DNA of 64,000 nt, taken from contig CP066694.1 in the NCBI GenBank assembly GCA_016432545.1, positions 558,001 to 622,000 on the forward strand, written 5' to 3'. This stretch comes from an archaeon (lineage in GTDB: Archaea > Thermoproteota > Nitrososphaeria > Nitrososphaerales > Gagatemarchaeaceae). Every line of letters begins with the position of its first letter. The first letter of the stretch is position 1. This document shows, piece after piece, positions 48,398 through 59,900 of this stretch. The notes beneath the pieces were generated by a model. The model made no database searches. It worked only from the letters and a program-made list of their open reading frames with translations, and was not told the origin of the DNA. A program made the translations under genes and the position numbers.

Positions 48398-50164
48398 ATG
48401 TGCGGAATAGTCGGATGCGTGTCTGACGAGCCGGTCGCGGGGCTTCTCCTCGACGGTCTGCGGAGAGTGGAGTATCGCGGGTACGACTCGGCAGGGATGG
48501 CCACGATAAGCGGCTCGATGCTGAGGGTAAGGAAGGGAGCCGGGCGCGTCGACGAGATCGAAGGAAAGCACGCCCTCTCCGGCCTAAAGGGCTCAATCGG
48601 GATAGCACACACCAGGTGGGCCACGCACGGGGGCGTCAGCGACAAGAACGCGCACCCTCATGCCTCTTGCAGGGAGGCGGTCGCTGTAATCCACAACGGC
48701 ATAATCGAGAACTATCGGCCGCTCAAGAAGGCCCTGACGCGAGGGGGCCACAGGTTCAAGAGCGAGACTGACACGGAGGTAATCTCGCACCTGATCGAGT
48801 CAGAGTACCAGCGAGTCAAAGACCCGCTCAAGGCGACCCTGGCGGCCACGAAGAAGCTGAAGGGACAGTACGCGATTGCGGTGCTCTTCCAGGACAGGCC
48901 GGACGTGATCATCGGCGCAAGGAAGGACGCGCCGCTCATCGTCGGGGTGGGGGACGGGAAGATGTTCCTCGCGAGCGACGTTCTTGCGTTCATAGAGCAC
49001 ACCGACAGGACCATCTTCCTCGACAACCACGAGGTCGTCGAGCTGACGAAGGACGGCGCCAAGATCATCGGGCCGAAGGGCAAGGAGGTCAGGCGCAAGC
49101 CGACGCAGGTCGCCTGGGAGCTCTCGGACCTGTCGAAGACGGAGTACGCTCACTACACTCTCAAGGAGATCAACGAACAACCTCAGACCGTAGTGGCGGC
49201 TTCGGTCCAGGAGCAGGGGAAGGTCGAGCAGTTCGCTTCTGCCATCAGGAGGGCGAAGTCACTCTTCATCACCGCGTCGGGGACGAGCTATCACGCGGGC
49301 CTTCTGATGAAGTTCAGGCTCAACAAGGAAGCAGGGATCAGGTGCGACGTAGTCGTGGCCGGGGAGCTCAAGGAGCACGCGGGGTTCCTCACCAAGGGGT
49401 CGGTGGTAGTTGTACTCTCCCAGAGCGGTGAGACGGCGGACGTGATGGAGGCGGTCAAGGTGGCACGGAAGAGCGGGGCCCGCGTCCTGTCGATCGTGAA
49501 CGCGGCCGGCTCGACCCTCGCCAGGGAGAGCGACGTGGTCCTGCTCCTCAACTGCGGGCCCGAGGTCGGGGTCGCGGCGACCAAGAGCTTCACCGCCCAG
49601 GTGGTGGTCGCGAGCTTAGTGGTGGATGCGGTCCTGGGCAAGAAGCGCCCCAACGGTATCCACGAGCTCTCGGAGGCGGTCAAAGTGGCGCTGGGCACCG
49701 AGAAGGAGGTACTGAAGCTCGTGAAGCTCTACTCGGAGAGGCCCGACTTTTACTTCGTCGCCAGGGGCTACGAGAGCCCCGTCGCGATGGAGGGGGCGCT
49801 GAAGCTCAAGGAGCTCTCGTACATCCATGCGGAGGGGATGCCTGCGAGCGAGCTCAAGCACGGTACCCTCGCGCTCATAGAGAAAGGGACCCCGGTAGTG
49901 GTCATCAACCCGTCAGGAGACACGCATGCAGACTCGCTCTCGAGCGCCGAGGAGCTCAAGGCTCGCGGAGCGGAGGTAATCGGGGTCTCTGACGAGAGGG
50001 ACCAGGTCTACGCCCATTTCCTCAAGGTTCCCAAAGTCCAGCCGAAGTACATGCCAGTCGTGGAAGCGATACCCCTCCAACTCTTGGCGTATCACTTCGC
50101 GGTCGCGCGGAGGAACGACCCCGACTACCCCCGGAACCTCGCGAAGTCTGTCACTGTCAAGTAA
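48398..50164 (+). CDS. glmS: Glutamine-fructose-6-phosphate aminotransferase
   Basis: 588 residues from ATG 48398, which exposes the catalytic Cys2 (MCGIVGCVSDEP). The longer frame upstream would bury it. N-terminal glutaminase domain (RRVEYRGYDSAGMATI, HTRWATHGG), then two SIS domains (SGTSYHAGL, VVVLSQSGETADVMEAV, and EGMPASELKHGTLALI), ending AKSVTVK. A GAGGAGG ribosome site lies 14 nt upstream. It makes glucosamine-6-phosphate for glycans and N-glycosylation. Confidence 0.96.
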   Translation: MCGIVGCVSDEPVAGLLLDGLRRVEYRGYDSAGMATISGSMLRVRKGAGRVDEIEGKHALSGLKGSIGIAHTRWATHGGVSDKNAHPHASCREAVAVIHNGIIENYRPLKKALTRGGHRFKSETDTEVISHLIESEYQRVKDPLKATLAATKKLKGQYAIAVLFQDRPDVIIGARKDAPLIVGVGDGKMFLASDVLAFIEHTDRTIFLDNHEVVELTKDGAKIIGPKGKEVRRKPTQVAWELSDLSKTEYAHYTLKEINEQPQTVVAASVQEQGKVEQFASAIRRAKSLFITASGTSYHAGLLMKFRLNKEAGIRCDVVVAGELKEHAGFLTKGSVVVVLSQSGETADVMEAVKVARKSGARVLSIVNAAGSTLARESDVVLLLNCGPEVGVAATKSFTAQVVVASLVVDAVLGKKRPNGIHELSEAVKVALGTEKEVLKLVKLYSERPDFYFVARGYESPVAMEGALKLKELSYIHAEGMPASELKHGTLALIEKGTPVVVINPSGDTHADSLSSAEELKARGAEVIGVSDERDQVYAHFLKVPKVQPKYMPVVEAIPLQLLAYHFAVARRNDPDYPRNLAKSVTVK

Positions 50165-50197
50165 AGCAATTAAGCGGAACCTGGAGGACCTGCGGGC

Positions 50198-51217
50198 GTG
50201 ACGTCAAAGAAGAAAGTCCTCTCGAAACCAGTCTCGACTATCCAGGTCGGAAGGAAGAGCCTGTCCGCATTGCTGGACCAGATGTCGCAGACGGGCTTCC
50301 AGGGCAAGAAGCTCGGCGAGGTCGCAAAGATCTGGGCCGAGATGGCCCGCCAGAGGGACCTGACGATATTCCTTGGACTGACCGGGTCGCTCAGCACCAC
50401 GGGTCAGTGGAAGATCATCCGGTGGCTCATCGAGAAGAGGTACGTCGACGTCCTGGTCAGCACCGGAGCGAACATCTCTGAAGACATTCTGGAGGCCCTC
50501 GGCTACCACTACTATCAGGGGACTTGGCTCGCCGACGACGAGAAGCTCCTTAGGCTCAAGGTGGACCGGTTCTACGACGTGTACGCGGACGAGCTACAGT
50601 ACCGGAAGCTCGAGGAGACGATCTACAAGTTCGCCTCGACCTTGGACCCCAAGAAGACCTACTCCACCAGGGAGTTCCTTCACCAGTTCGGGGAGTATCT
50701 TTCGAAGAGAGGAATCGACAGCATAGTGGCGGCGGCGTATGAGAACAACGTCCCGATCTATTCGCCTGGCCTGATCGACAGCGGGTACGGCGTTGCCCTG
50801 AGCCTGCTCAAGAGGCAGAAGGGGAAGCTGATCAGGCTGGACCAGACCAAGGACATGGAGGAGCTGGCGCAGATCGCAGAGAGGACAAAGAGGACCGGAG
50901 TCGTCTACCTTGGGGGAGGGGTCCCGAAGGACACCATCCAGCTGGCCACGATAATCAAGTCGCTGGCGAAGGGCGGGGAGGAGGAGACTCCGCACGAGTA
51001 CGCTATTCAGATCACTGCGGACTCTCCCCAGTGGGGAGGCCTCTCAGGCTGCACCCTCGAAGAGGCTATCTCCTGGGGGAAGATCTCCTCTGAAGCCAAG
51101 AAGGCGACGCTCTACGCGGACATAACCCTGGCACTGCCTCTCGTGGCCCACGCGATCAACGAAAAGGTCGTGAAGAGGAGCTACCCGCCCGACCTGCGCT
51201 GGGTCTTCAAGGAATAG
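50198..51217 (+). CDS. dys: Deoxyhypusine synthase
   Basis: 339 residues from a GTG. NAD-binding and active-site blocks: FLGLTGSLSTTGQWKIIRWL, VLVSTGANISEDILEALG, YENNVPIYSPGLIDSGYG, and the catalytic-lysine region SEAKKATLYADITLALPLVA. It transfers the aminobutyl group of spermidine to a lysine of aIF5A. The stop abuts the convergent purA gene. Confidence 0.95.
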   Translation: MTSKKKVLSKPVSTIQVGRKSLSALLDQMSQTGFQGKKLGEVAKIWAEMARQRDLTIFLGLTGSLSTTGQWKIIRWLIEKRYVDVLVSTGANISEDILEALGYHYYQGTWLADDEKLLRLKVDRFYDVYADELQYRKLEETIYKFASTLDPKKTYSTREFLHQFGEYLSKRGIDSIVAAAYENNVPIYSPGLIDSGYGVALSLLKRQKGKLIRLDQTKDMEELAQIAERTKRTGVVYLGGGVPKDTIQLATIIKSLAKGGEEETPHEYAIQITADSPQWGGLSGCTLEEAISWGKISSEAKKATLYADITLALPLVAHAINEKVVKRSYPPDLRWVFKE

Positions 51218-52423
51218 TCACAGGTTCAGGGTCGCTGAGCGGTCCTCGCCGTAAGAGAGGAGAGAGACCTTCACTCCTGCCTCCTCGCGGATCAAGTCCA
51301 GGAGGGCCCTAAGTGGCCCTCGCGATGGGTCTTTGAAGTCGCCCTCGCCAATCGGCTCCAGCGTCTTGTAGACAGGCTCGGCGTCATCGACGGAGGCGAG
51401 GAAGTCGAAAAAGTCCGAGGATTCCTTGCCGCCCGACCTGTAGGCCGTGCAGGCTTCGAGCTCGCCGAGCCCGGCGAGGACGTCGACCTTCGTCAGGGCT
51501 ATGCTGGTGACTCCGCTGAGCCTGGCTGCGTACTTTACGGCGACGAGGTCGAGCCACCCGATCCGGCGGGGCCTCCCGGTGGTCACGCCGTACTCCTTCC
51601 CCTTCTCCCTGATACTATCGGCGAGTGCTCCCCTGAATTCGGTCGGGAACGGGCCTTCTCCGACCCGAGTGGTGTAGCACTTTACAACCCCGACCGAGCC
51701 TGGAGGGGCGGCCCCGACCCCAGTGCCGACGGGCGCGTAGGTCGCGAGGGTCGAGGAGCTTGTCACGAAAGGGTACGTCCCGTAAAGGAGGTCCAGCATC
51801 GCACCGTGGGCCCCTTCGAAGAGGACCCCCTTGTCCCTCCCTGCACTGGCAACCTCCCCAGCAACGTCCCCCAGAAGCGGCCGGAGGAGCTCCCTCGAGG
51901 ACTCGAGCCAAGGTCCGAAGCCCTTGGTAGAGATGCCAAGGCGCTCGTAGAAAGTCGTCAGGTGAGAAGCCTCGAAGGAGTCTGAGAAGAGGTCCACGGC
52001 CCGGGGCGTGAGCCTGAGCGCCCTCATCGCGTAGGCGGGGCCCAGGCCCATCTTTGTTGTCCCGAGGGGCTGGCCGGCCCTCAGCCCCTCCAGGAAGGAG
52101 TCGAATTCCTTCTCCATCGGGGTCACGAGGGAGCAGCGAGGGTCCACGACGAGGTCCGGCTTGAAGCCCCTCTGCGAAAGCAAGTGAAGCTCCTCGGCGA
52201 GGACCACGGTGTCGAGAGCCACTCCGGCGCCGATCAGCAGCCGCTTTGACCTGAGCGCGCCCGAGGGAATGAGGTGAAACTTGTACGCCTGTCCGTCGAG
52301 GACGATTGTGTGCCCCGCGTTGCTGCCCCCGTTGTACCTCGCGACCGCCTCGAACCCCTCCGAGAGGTAGTCGACGACCTTCCCCTTGCCCTCGTCGCCC
52401 CACTGGAGGCCCACGACTGCCAA
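51218..52423 (-). CDS. purA: Adenylosuccinate synthetase
   Basis: 401 residues from a TTG. Motifs: VVGLQWGDEGKGKVVDYLSE (P-loop-like), NGGSNAGHTIV with the catalytic His, LGTTKMGLGPAYAMRA, and GRPRRIGWLDLVAVKYA near the end. It converts IMP and aspartate to adenylosuccinate with GTP. Slightly short (about 400 residues compared with 425-430 in bacteria), as in other archaea. Begins 10 bp after guaB. Confidence 0.95.
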   Translation of the reverse strand: MAVVGLQWGDEGKGKVVDYLSEGFEAVARYNGGSNAGHTIVLDGQAYKFHLIPSGALRSKRLLIGAGVALDTVVLAEELHLLSQRGFKPDLVVDPRCSLVTPMEKEFDSFLEGLRAGQPLGTTKMGLGPAYAMRALRLTPRAVDLFSDSFEASHLTTFYERLGISTKGFGPWLESSRELLRPLLGDVAGEVASAGRDKGVLFEGAHGAMLDLLYGTYPFVTSSSTLATYAPVGTGVGAAPPGSVGVVKCYTTRVGEGPFPTEFRGALADSIREKGKEYGVTTGRPRRIGWLDLVAVKYAARLSGVTSIALTKVDVLAGLGELEACTAYRSGGKESSDFFDFLASVDDAEPVYKTLEPIGEGDFKDPSRGPLRALLDLIREEAGVKVSLLSYGEDRSATLNL

Positions 52424-52433
52424 GCTGGGGACC

Positions 52434-53903
52434 CTACATCACCCTCTTGATGTCGTGAGGGTGGCTCTCCTTTACCCCAGCGGGCGTGATTGTGATGAAC
52501 TCGGCCTTCTTCTGAAGTTCTGAGATGCTCCTCGCGCCTGAGTAGCTCATGCCGGACCTCAGTCCCCCGACGAGCTCCCTGACGACCTCCTCCACCTTCC
52601 CCTTGTAGGGGATGAGCCCCTCGACTCCCTCAGGAACGCTCTCCTCGATGACTTCCTCTATCATCTCGTCGTCCAGCCGCTCTCCTCCCTCCCTCACCTT
52701 GCGGCCCACGCTCGCGGCCAAGGAGGCCATTCCGCGGGTCAGCTTGTACCTCACTCCGTCCCTGAGGATCGTTGGTCCTGGGCTCTCTTCTGTCCCGGCG
52801 AAGAGGCTCCCAATCATCACGGTAGAGGCACCGGCTGCGAGGGCCTTCGTGACGTCCCCTGGGTTCCTGATCCCCCCGTCCGCGATGACGGGTACCCCAG
52901 CGTCCCTGGCGGGCCTCGCGCTGTCGAGGACCGCCGTGAGCTGAGGGACGCCCGAGCCGGTCACTATCCTTGTGATGCAGATGCTGCCCGAGCCGACCCC
53001 CACCTTGACTGCGTCGGCGCCCGCCTTGATCAGGTCTGCCGAGCCTCTGGACGTTGCTACGTTTCCTGCGACCACGTCGACCGAGGGGAACGCGCGCTTG
53101 ACCTCCCTCAGGGTCTCGATCGCGAGCGTGGAGTGCCCGTGGGCTACGTCCACGACCAAGGCATCCGTCCCCGCGTCGACGAGGCGCCCTGCCCTCTCCA
53201 TGTGGTCCCCCCGAACCCCGATCGCTGCGGCGACCCTCAGGCGCCCCCTGGAGTCCTTGGTCGCGTGGGGGAACTGTTTTCTCTTGAGGATGTCTCTCGA
53301 AGTGATGAGCCCCGCCAGGCGTCGGTCGCGTCCGATCAGGGGAAGCTTCTCCACCTTGTGGTCCCTGAGGAGGCTCTTGGCCCTCTCAAGGCTGACGCCC
53401 CGAGGTGCAGTGACCAGGTCCCTGAACGGCGTCATGACTTCCTTCACAGGCCTCCGCATGTTGTCCTCTAGGATGATGTCTCGCCTTGTCACCAGGCCCA
53501 AGACTCGTTTCTTCCCGTCGACCACAACGAGGCCGCCGACGTTCGCGCCGCGTATCGCCTCTGAGGCGTCGCCGACCGTCGCCTCAGGCCCCAAGGTCAT
53601 CGGGTCCTCGATGACCACGCTCTCCGAGCGCTTCACCTTGGTGACCTCTGAGACCTGTTCGGAGACGCTGAGGAACCTGTGGATGACCCCGATGCCCCCG
53701 AGGCAGGCAAGCGAGATTGCCATCGAGGACTCGGTGACAGTGTCCATGTTGGCGCTTACGATCGGGACGGAGAGCGGAATGTTGCGAGAGAAGAGGGTTC
53801 TCGTGTCAGCGTCTCTCCGGGAGGTGACCGAGGAGTGCTTGGGTGAGAGGAGGACGTCGTCGAAAGTGAGGGCGACCCTGAAGGCCGCTTCGGGACCCTT
53901 CAC
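52434..53903 (-). CDS. guaB: IMP dehydrogenase
   Basis: 489 residues from a GTG. The TIM barrel starts [16 protein letters not shown]; two CBS domains lie in the middle ([34 protein letters not shown]). The active-site loop holds the catalytic Cys ([20 protein letters not shown]), and the flap region is [11 protein letters not shown]. It is the first committed step to GMP. TATA at 53927-53935 predicts a leaderless message. guaB and purA form an operon for the IMP branch point. Confidence 0.96.
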   Translation of the reverse strand: MKGPEAAFRVALTFDDVLLSPKHSSVTSRRDADTRTLFSRNIPLSVPIVSANMDTVTESSMAISLACLGGIGVIHRFLSVSEQVSEVTKVKRSESVVIEDPMTLGPEATVGDASEAIRGANVGGLVVVDGKKRVLGLVTRRDIILEDNMRRPVKEVMTPFRDLVTAPRGVSLERAKSLLRDHKVEKLPLIGRDRRLAGLITSRDILKRKQFPHATKDSRGRLRVAAAIGVRGDHMERAGRLVDAGTDALVVDVAHGHSTLAIETLREVKRAFPSVDVVAGNVATSRGSADLIKAGADAVKVGVGSGSICITRIVTGSGVPQLTAVLDSARPARDAGVPVIADGGIRNPGDVTKALAAGASTVMIGSLFAGTEESPGPTILRDGVRYKLTRGMASLAASVGRKVREGGERLDDEMIEEVIEESVPEGVEGLIPYKGKVEEVVRELVGGLRSGMSYSGARSISELQKKAEFITITPAGVKESHPHDIKRVM

Positions 53904-53926
53904 TTGACGTCAGCTTCAGTTCTGGG

Positions 53927-53935
53927 CTTATAGCG
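53927..53935 (-). promoter_or_regulatory. TATA box of the guaB-purA operon
   Basis: CGCTATAAGCC on the reverse strand, centred about 28 nt upstream of the guaB GTG. Confidence 0.55.
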
Positions 53936-53958
53936 TTTGTGGAGGCGCCGCGAACCTT

Positions 53959-56900
53959 CTACGAGAGGGCGACCCTGACGACAAGCGGAGACGTCGCCGC
54001 TGTCGAGGTCTTGCCGAAGTAGCTGGCCGAGGAGGCCGTGACTCCGCCGAGGAGGCGGAAGGTCCCTGTGCTGGAGAAGGACCAGTCAAAGGACAGGGAG
54101 ATTGTGTGCGAGGCTCCGGAGTCTACGTGGCCCAGGGACAGGTCGAACCATGACCTGCTGAACGTGAGGGAGCCGCCACAGGCAGAGACGGTCATCCGCA
54201 TCTTCGGCAGGGCATCGCCCGACCAGACGGTCGTGCCGTCGCAGGAGATCCTGAAGTTCGAACCGGCCGACGCCTTCATGACCGAGCCGCGGACGTGCAC
54301 TTGGTCAAGGACGGTGCGTGCGGCGAATGAATAGCTCGCCGCGTAGGAGCCCACTTGGCCAGGGGCGAGCCTTGTAGGCCCTGATAGGGAGAAGCGAATC
54401 GTCTGGGGGATGGAGTAGTGCGCAGTCAACGTGACGGGCCCGCTGAGGGTCACCGAAACGAAGCGGCTCGTCGAGTTCCAACCGTTGGAGGTCCAGCTGG
54501 TGAAGTAGGCTCGGTCACTGGTCGGCGACACGAACGGACCCCTCTTGGCGGTCAGGGAGAGGGTGCTCCCGGCGTTGTACCATCCGGGGGAGCCCTGGAG
54601 CAGGGGCCTGCTGGTGACCCAGCTGGGGTCGGACCTTACGGTCAGGAGGAACTGCTTGGACCAGAGGGCGGTCTGCTGGACAGGTCCTCCTAGAGTGGCA
54701 GCGCCGGATGCGAGGGAGCCGTTGTACCCACCGGCAGAGTAGCTGGTCCACCCGAGGAAGAGGTACCTGGTGCCGGATCCGGTGACCACGATTGACGTCT
54801 GGAGCGCGAAAGAAGCGCGGGACCCTGAGTCGTACCATCCGTTCCCGACTGCGCTCCCGTGTGAGGTCGTGATTCCGAGGTAGTACTGCTGGCGATAAGT
54901 GGCCGTGACTGTCGCGTTCTCTGTGACTTCGGAGGGCCTGTCGTCGGCCGAGAAGGCGCACCTGCCTCCTTGGCCGTTAGAGACTGCGGTCGGGTAAGTG
55001 CCAGTAGGCGCATCGCCGGACTGGACCCACTCGGACTCTGGGAGGGAAGCGCTGAAGGCGCAACCGGCTGCCTGGTATTCCACGAGGAAGCACGTCGAGA
55101 CGCAGCCCTCTGTAGCGTAAGTGGCAGTGACGTTGGTGGGCTGTGATACAAGGGAGGGACGGTCGTCCCCGATGAACCTGCAGGTGACCCCGGCGCCGTT
55201 CGCCGCGCTCGTCGGGAAGCCGCCGGTCGCGGAAGAGTTCTCGTCAACCCACTCGGGCCCGGGGGTGCTGACCGGGAACGGGCAGCCTGTCGTCGAGTAG
55301 GTGACGTAGTTCTGTTGGACCCACGCGGCCGACTCGGAGATGGGCCCGGTCATCTCAAGCGAGGAGGAGAGGGAGGTCCCGTTGAAGCCTCCCTCGGAGA
55401 AGCTCGTCCAGACGACGAGGGAGTAGCGGGTCGTGGAGCTCTGATACTCGGGCGAAGTCGCGCCGAAGTCGGCGGCGGACCCGCTTTCGTACCAACCCTC
55501 TCCGCTCGGACTTCCGTGGTCTGAGGAGACTGTCAGGAAGAAAGAAGTGTCGTAAGTTCCGTTGACTGTGATGGGGGCCTCCACGGGGCTCGGCCGGTCG
55601 TCGGCCACGAAGGTACACCTGGTCCCTGCGCCATCGTCCGACGTGGAAGTGAATAGTAGGGTCGAGTTGTCACCGGAGTAGACCCACTCCGACTGTGGGA
55701 CCGAGAGGTCCACCGCGCAGCCCGTAGCCGCGTACGCAACTAGATACTGGGTCGACCAGGTCGCGGACTGCGAGATTGGGCCGGAGAGCGTGACCTGGTG
55801 AGAAAGGTCAGTGCCGGTGTAGGAGCCGGTCCCTGAGCCTTCCCAGCCTTCAAGGAGGTGCCTGGTCCCCGAGGATGGGTACTCGATGGTGGCAGCGGTC
55901 CCGAAGGTGGAGGAGGATCCGGAGTCGAACCAGCCTCCGCCGCTCGCTTCGCTGAAGGAAGTTGTGACGTTGAGGTAGTACTGCGTCCTGTACGACGCGG
56001 AGACGTTCGTAGCGCTGGTCACAGACAGCCCAGAAGAGCGGTCGGTCGAAGTCAGCGCATACCTGACCCCCGTCGTTCCTTGTACCGTCAAAGGAAAAGC
56101 GAAGGTGAGCGTCGACCCCTGGTCGGCCCAGAAGGAGATCGGAGTCTGGCCAGAGGAGGGGCTGCCTGCGGAGTAGTCCACGACCGGCTGCTCTGCTGAC
56201 CCTGACTGTCGAAGCATGACTTTGAACTGGGTCGTGAAGGAGGCTGAGGCGGACTTCGCAGAGTCCACCAAGACTGTTGTGGAGGGAGAAGAGGATGTGG
56301 AAGCGCCCGACCAAGAGGAGAAGACGTACCTGGTAGCCCCTGAAGTCACCACGCTGTCTACTTCTATGCCGGCGCTGCCGCCCGCCTGAACCCAGCACGT
56401 CTCAGTAGATCCTGAGGTCGAGCACGATGAACCCCCTGAGACGGCGCCGAGGTGGGAGATGCCGACGAGTGCGGGAACCGAGATTGAGAGAGCGTACTGG
56501 TGGGTGAAGGCAACCGCGAGGGTAGAGTACCCGGAGGAGGTGCCCGAGAGGGTCTGGGCGGAAGACCACCTTTCGGTGAGCGACGGGGCTGTGATCGGAC
56601 TCGAGACTGTCCAGTCGGTGCCCGAATCGAGCCATGTCTCCATCGACCCCGCGGAAAGAGATCTTGAGACCCCGGCCCCCATGGAAGTGTAGGAGAGAGA
56701 CGGAGCGGTGGTCGGAGTGCTCGAATCTGAGGTGGAGTAGGAGGTCTGGAGGACGTACTGGTGGAAGAATTCGAAGGAGTAGGTAGCGGAGGACGACGCT
56801 GGGACGGCCGGAAGGTCTGCCTCCCACCTCTCAGTGGACCCTGAGCCCTGCAGGGGGTTGGTTACCGATATGCTCCCCGAAGCGTCGAACCAAGTGGAGG

Positions 56901-59900
56901 TGGGACTGCCGGTCACGGACTGCGAGTAGGAGGAGCCGAACCGAAGGCCCGACGCGTCGGGAGCTCCGGGAGACCCGCCGTCGGACACCGAGTAGGAGAA
57001 AGTCTGAGAGTACTGGTGGAAGTAAACGAGGGACGAAGTCGCGCCGGCAGACGTCACTTGAGCGTACGAACACGTGCCTGCGGCCCCGCAGGCCCACCGT
57101 GCATTGGAGGAGGCGCCCGCGATGGTCTGAGGACTGCTAGGGATGCTTCCATAATCCGCATAGGCCTGGCAAGAAGCAGAAGTGGAGCCCGAAACTACAG
57201 CGATGCTGCACAAGGTCGACCCGGCACCAAGGTACATGCCGGAGACCAAGAGAGGCCCGAGGCCGGGATCGAAGAGAGGTTGTGCGCCCGGGGTCGCCTC
57301 GAAGGTCTGGCTCAGCTGGGCGTAGTAGCTCACTGACTGCGAGCCACTCGAGGTGACTGAGTCAGTCGTGCACGGAGAGCACATCCATCTCTCATCCGAG
57401 GGCGGAGAGGAGAGGACGATGCTGAAGGACCCTGCTCCGGCGTGGTCGACGTAGGCTGAACACCCATCCGAGGCGTCGCCTGAGACTGTCGAGATGGAAC
57501 AGAGCGACGTAGTAGAGCCGAAGCTGCTCCCGGTCACGGTCGCACTCATGTCTGTCTTGTCAAAGTAGGCAAGGGCCGCCGCAGAGGCTGTCCATGTGGT
57601 GCTCCATTGTTTGTACGAGTCGCAGTTGTTTGTGTTGCCTCCGCTGGTCTGGGTGAATGAGCATGCGACTGAAGACTGCCAACGGGAGCCCGACGGCGCC
57701 CCGGAAGCGGCCTGGGCGACGGACACGCCTGTGTTGTAATCAGAGTACCCGGTGCAGGAGGCTGATGAGGAGGCGGCCGAGGCAACGGTGCAGACTGTGC
57801 CCGAGGCCCCTAGGGAAACGCCCGTCACCGCCCAGGACATCCCGGTGTCGAAGGAGGCTTGCGCCCTCGCGGATACCTGGTAGGTATTGGAGAGCTGCTT
57901 GTAGTAGTCCCCGTTCACCGTCGAGCCTCCAGAGGTGACCGAAGGCGTCGGGCAGGACGCGCACACCCATCGCACGTCCGAGCCAGCCCCGCTCATCGTG
58001 GCCGAGAACGCTATCGACCCGGAGGCGTCCGTGTAGGCGGAACAGGAGCCCGTGGCCTGGCCGCCGGAGGGAGAGATAGCGCAGACGGTGGAGGTCGACC
58101 CCAGCTGGTTCCCGGTTATCAAAGTGGAGAGGCCCGAGTCGAAGGTCGTCTGGGCCCTCGCGGTCGCCTGGAAGGTGTTGGAATACTGTTTGTAGAAGTC
58201 GGTGTTGTACGTACTCCCGCCCGCCGAAATCGATGAGGTAGAAGAGCTCCCGCCCGCCGAGTTGATCCACCTGGAATTGGAAGGAGAGCCGCCGATCGTG
58301 GCCGCGATGCTCGCGGGCTGCCCGGTGTCCGAGTAGCCCGAGCAGGAGGCAGTCGACTGCCCTGACGTTACTGCTGCGGTGCAGACGGTCGCAGAGCTGA
58401 CCCCAAGGGAGGTTCCGGTGAAAGAGAAGGCAGAGAGCCCAGAGTCGAAAGAGGTCTGCGCTCGAGCAGTGAGCTGGAAGGAGTTGGACCACTGCTTGTA
58501 GTAGTTGACGTTGACCAAGTTGTTCCCGGATGTCTGAGAGGAGGTGGTGCAGGACCCGCAGATCCACTGCGAGTTGGACGGTGCTCCTGCCATCGTCGAA
58601 TCGAAGGTAGCCGACTGTGCGTTGTCGATGTATCCAGTACAGGAAGTGGTCGCGGGGGTCCCTGAAGTGCTCAGGGTGCAAATCGTAGCACCCGCCGAGC
58701 CGAAGACTCGGCCCTTCACAAGGGAACTCAGCCCATTGTCCAACGTCGACTGCGCCTTCGCGGTGGCTTGCCAAGTCTCGGTCCACTGTTTGTAGTAGTT
58801 CACGGCCACCGTGGTCCCGCCCGAAGACACCGCTGAGGTGGAACAGGTAGAACACGCCCATCGGGAGTTGGCCGGGGACCCTCCAATCGTGCCAGGGAAT
58901 GAGCCCGATTGGGAGTTGTCGATGTACCCTGAACAAGTGTCGGAAGAGTGACCGCTGATGGGAACGATCGAACAGATGTTCGCTGAGGTCCCCAGGGAGG
59001 TGCCCGTCACCGTGAGGGAGGAGAGGCCGGAGTCAAACGTTGACTGCGCGTTGGCGGCCGCGGACCAGGTCGTGGACCACTGCTTGTAATAGCTCACGGT
59101 CTTCGTCGTGCCGCCTGAGGTGATCGACCCGAAGTTGCACGTAGAGCACTTCCATTGTGAGTTCGCCGGCGGGGTGCTTATCGTGGTGGAGACTGACGGG
59201 GCGTTGGAGTTGTCTACGTAGCCGCTGCAGGTGTCGGACGAGTGGCCGCTCGTGGGGGTGACCGTGCAGACGGTCGCTGACGAGCCTAGTGAGGTTCCAG
59301 ATATCGCGACGCTCGAGAGTCCTGAATCGAAGGTCGACTGGGCAGTGGCCGACAAGCTGAAGGTGTTGGTCCACTGCTTGTAGTAGTTGCAGACGTCGGT
59401 GTTCCCGCCCGTTGTGTCTGAGAAGGAGCAGGTGCCCGACCTGAGCCACTGGGAGTTCGCCGGAGCGCCGCTCAGAGTGGAGGGAAAGTTGGAGACGGCG
59501 CGGTTGTAGTCGGACCAGACGTTGGACAGGGTCGAAGAAGATGATCCACCAGTGATCGTCATGCTTCCGAGGCTCGTGCCCGCGCTCCCTGCGACTGTGC
59601 CCTGCACGGTTATCGAGCCGAGACCGGAGTCGAAGGTCGACTGGGCATTGGAGGTCGAGGAATAGGAGTTCCGAAGCTGTGCATAATTCGTGAAGGACCA
59701 CGAAGGAGAACACGTGCCGGTCGTGCAGGAGGTCACGCTTGCAGTGGTGGCTCCCCCGGAGAACCTGTCCCTAGTGTTGGTGGCGTCAGAAGGCTCGGTC
59801 GCAGTGAGGGAGGTGGAGGGGGCGAGCAGGATGTTGTGGGAGGCTCCGTCGCACAAGAGGGTCTTGGGAGTCGGGCTTCCGCCTGAGAGGGCGAGCGTAA

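Noticed and set aside
57740-58936. 398-residue reverse-strand frame inside the giant secreted protein
   Set aside because: Composition (Leu/Arg/Gly-rich, no motif) shows it is an alternate frame of the repeats in a GC-rich gene.
57010-59690. Repeat array as non-coding tandem repeat
   Set aside because: The units are in frame in one long coding sequence, with conserved cysteines and motifs.
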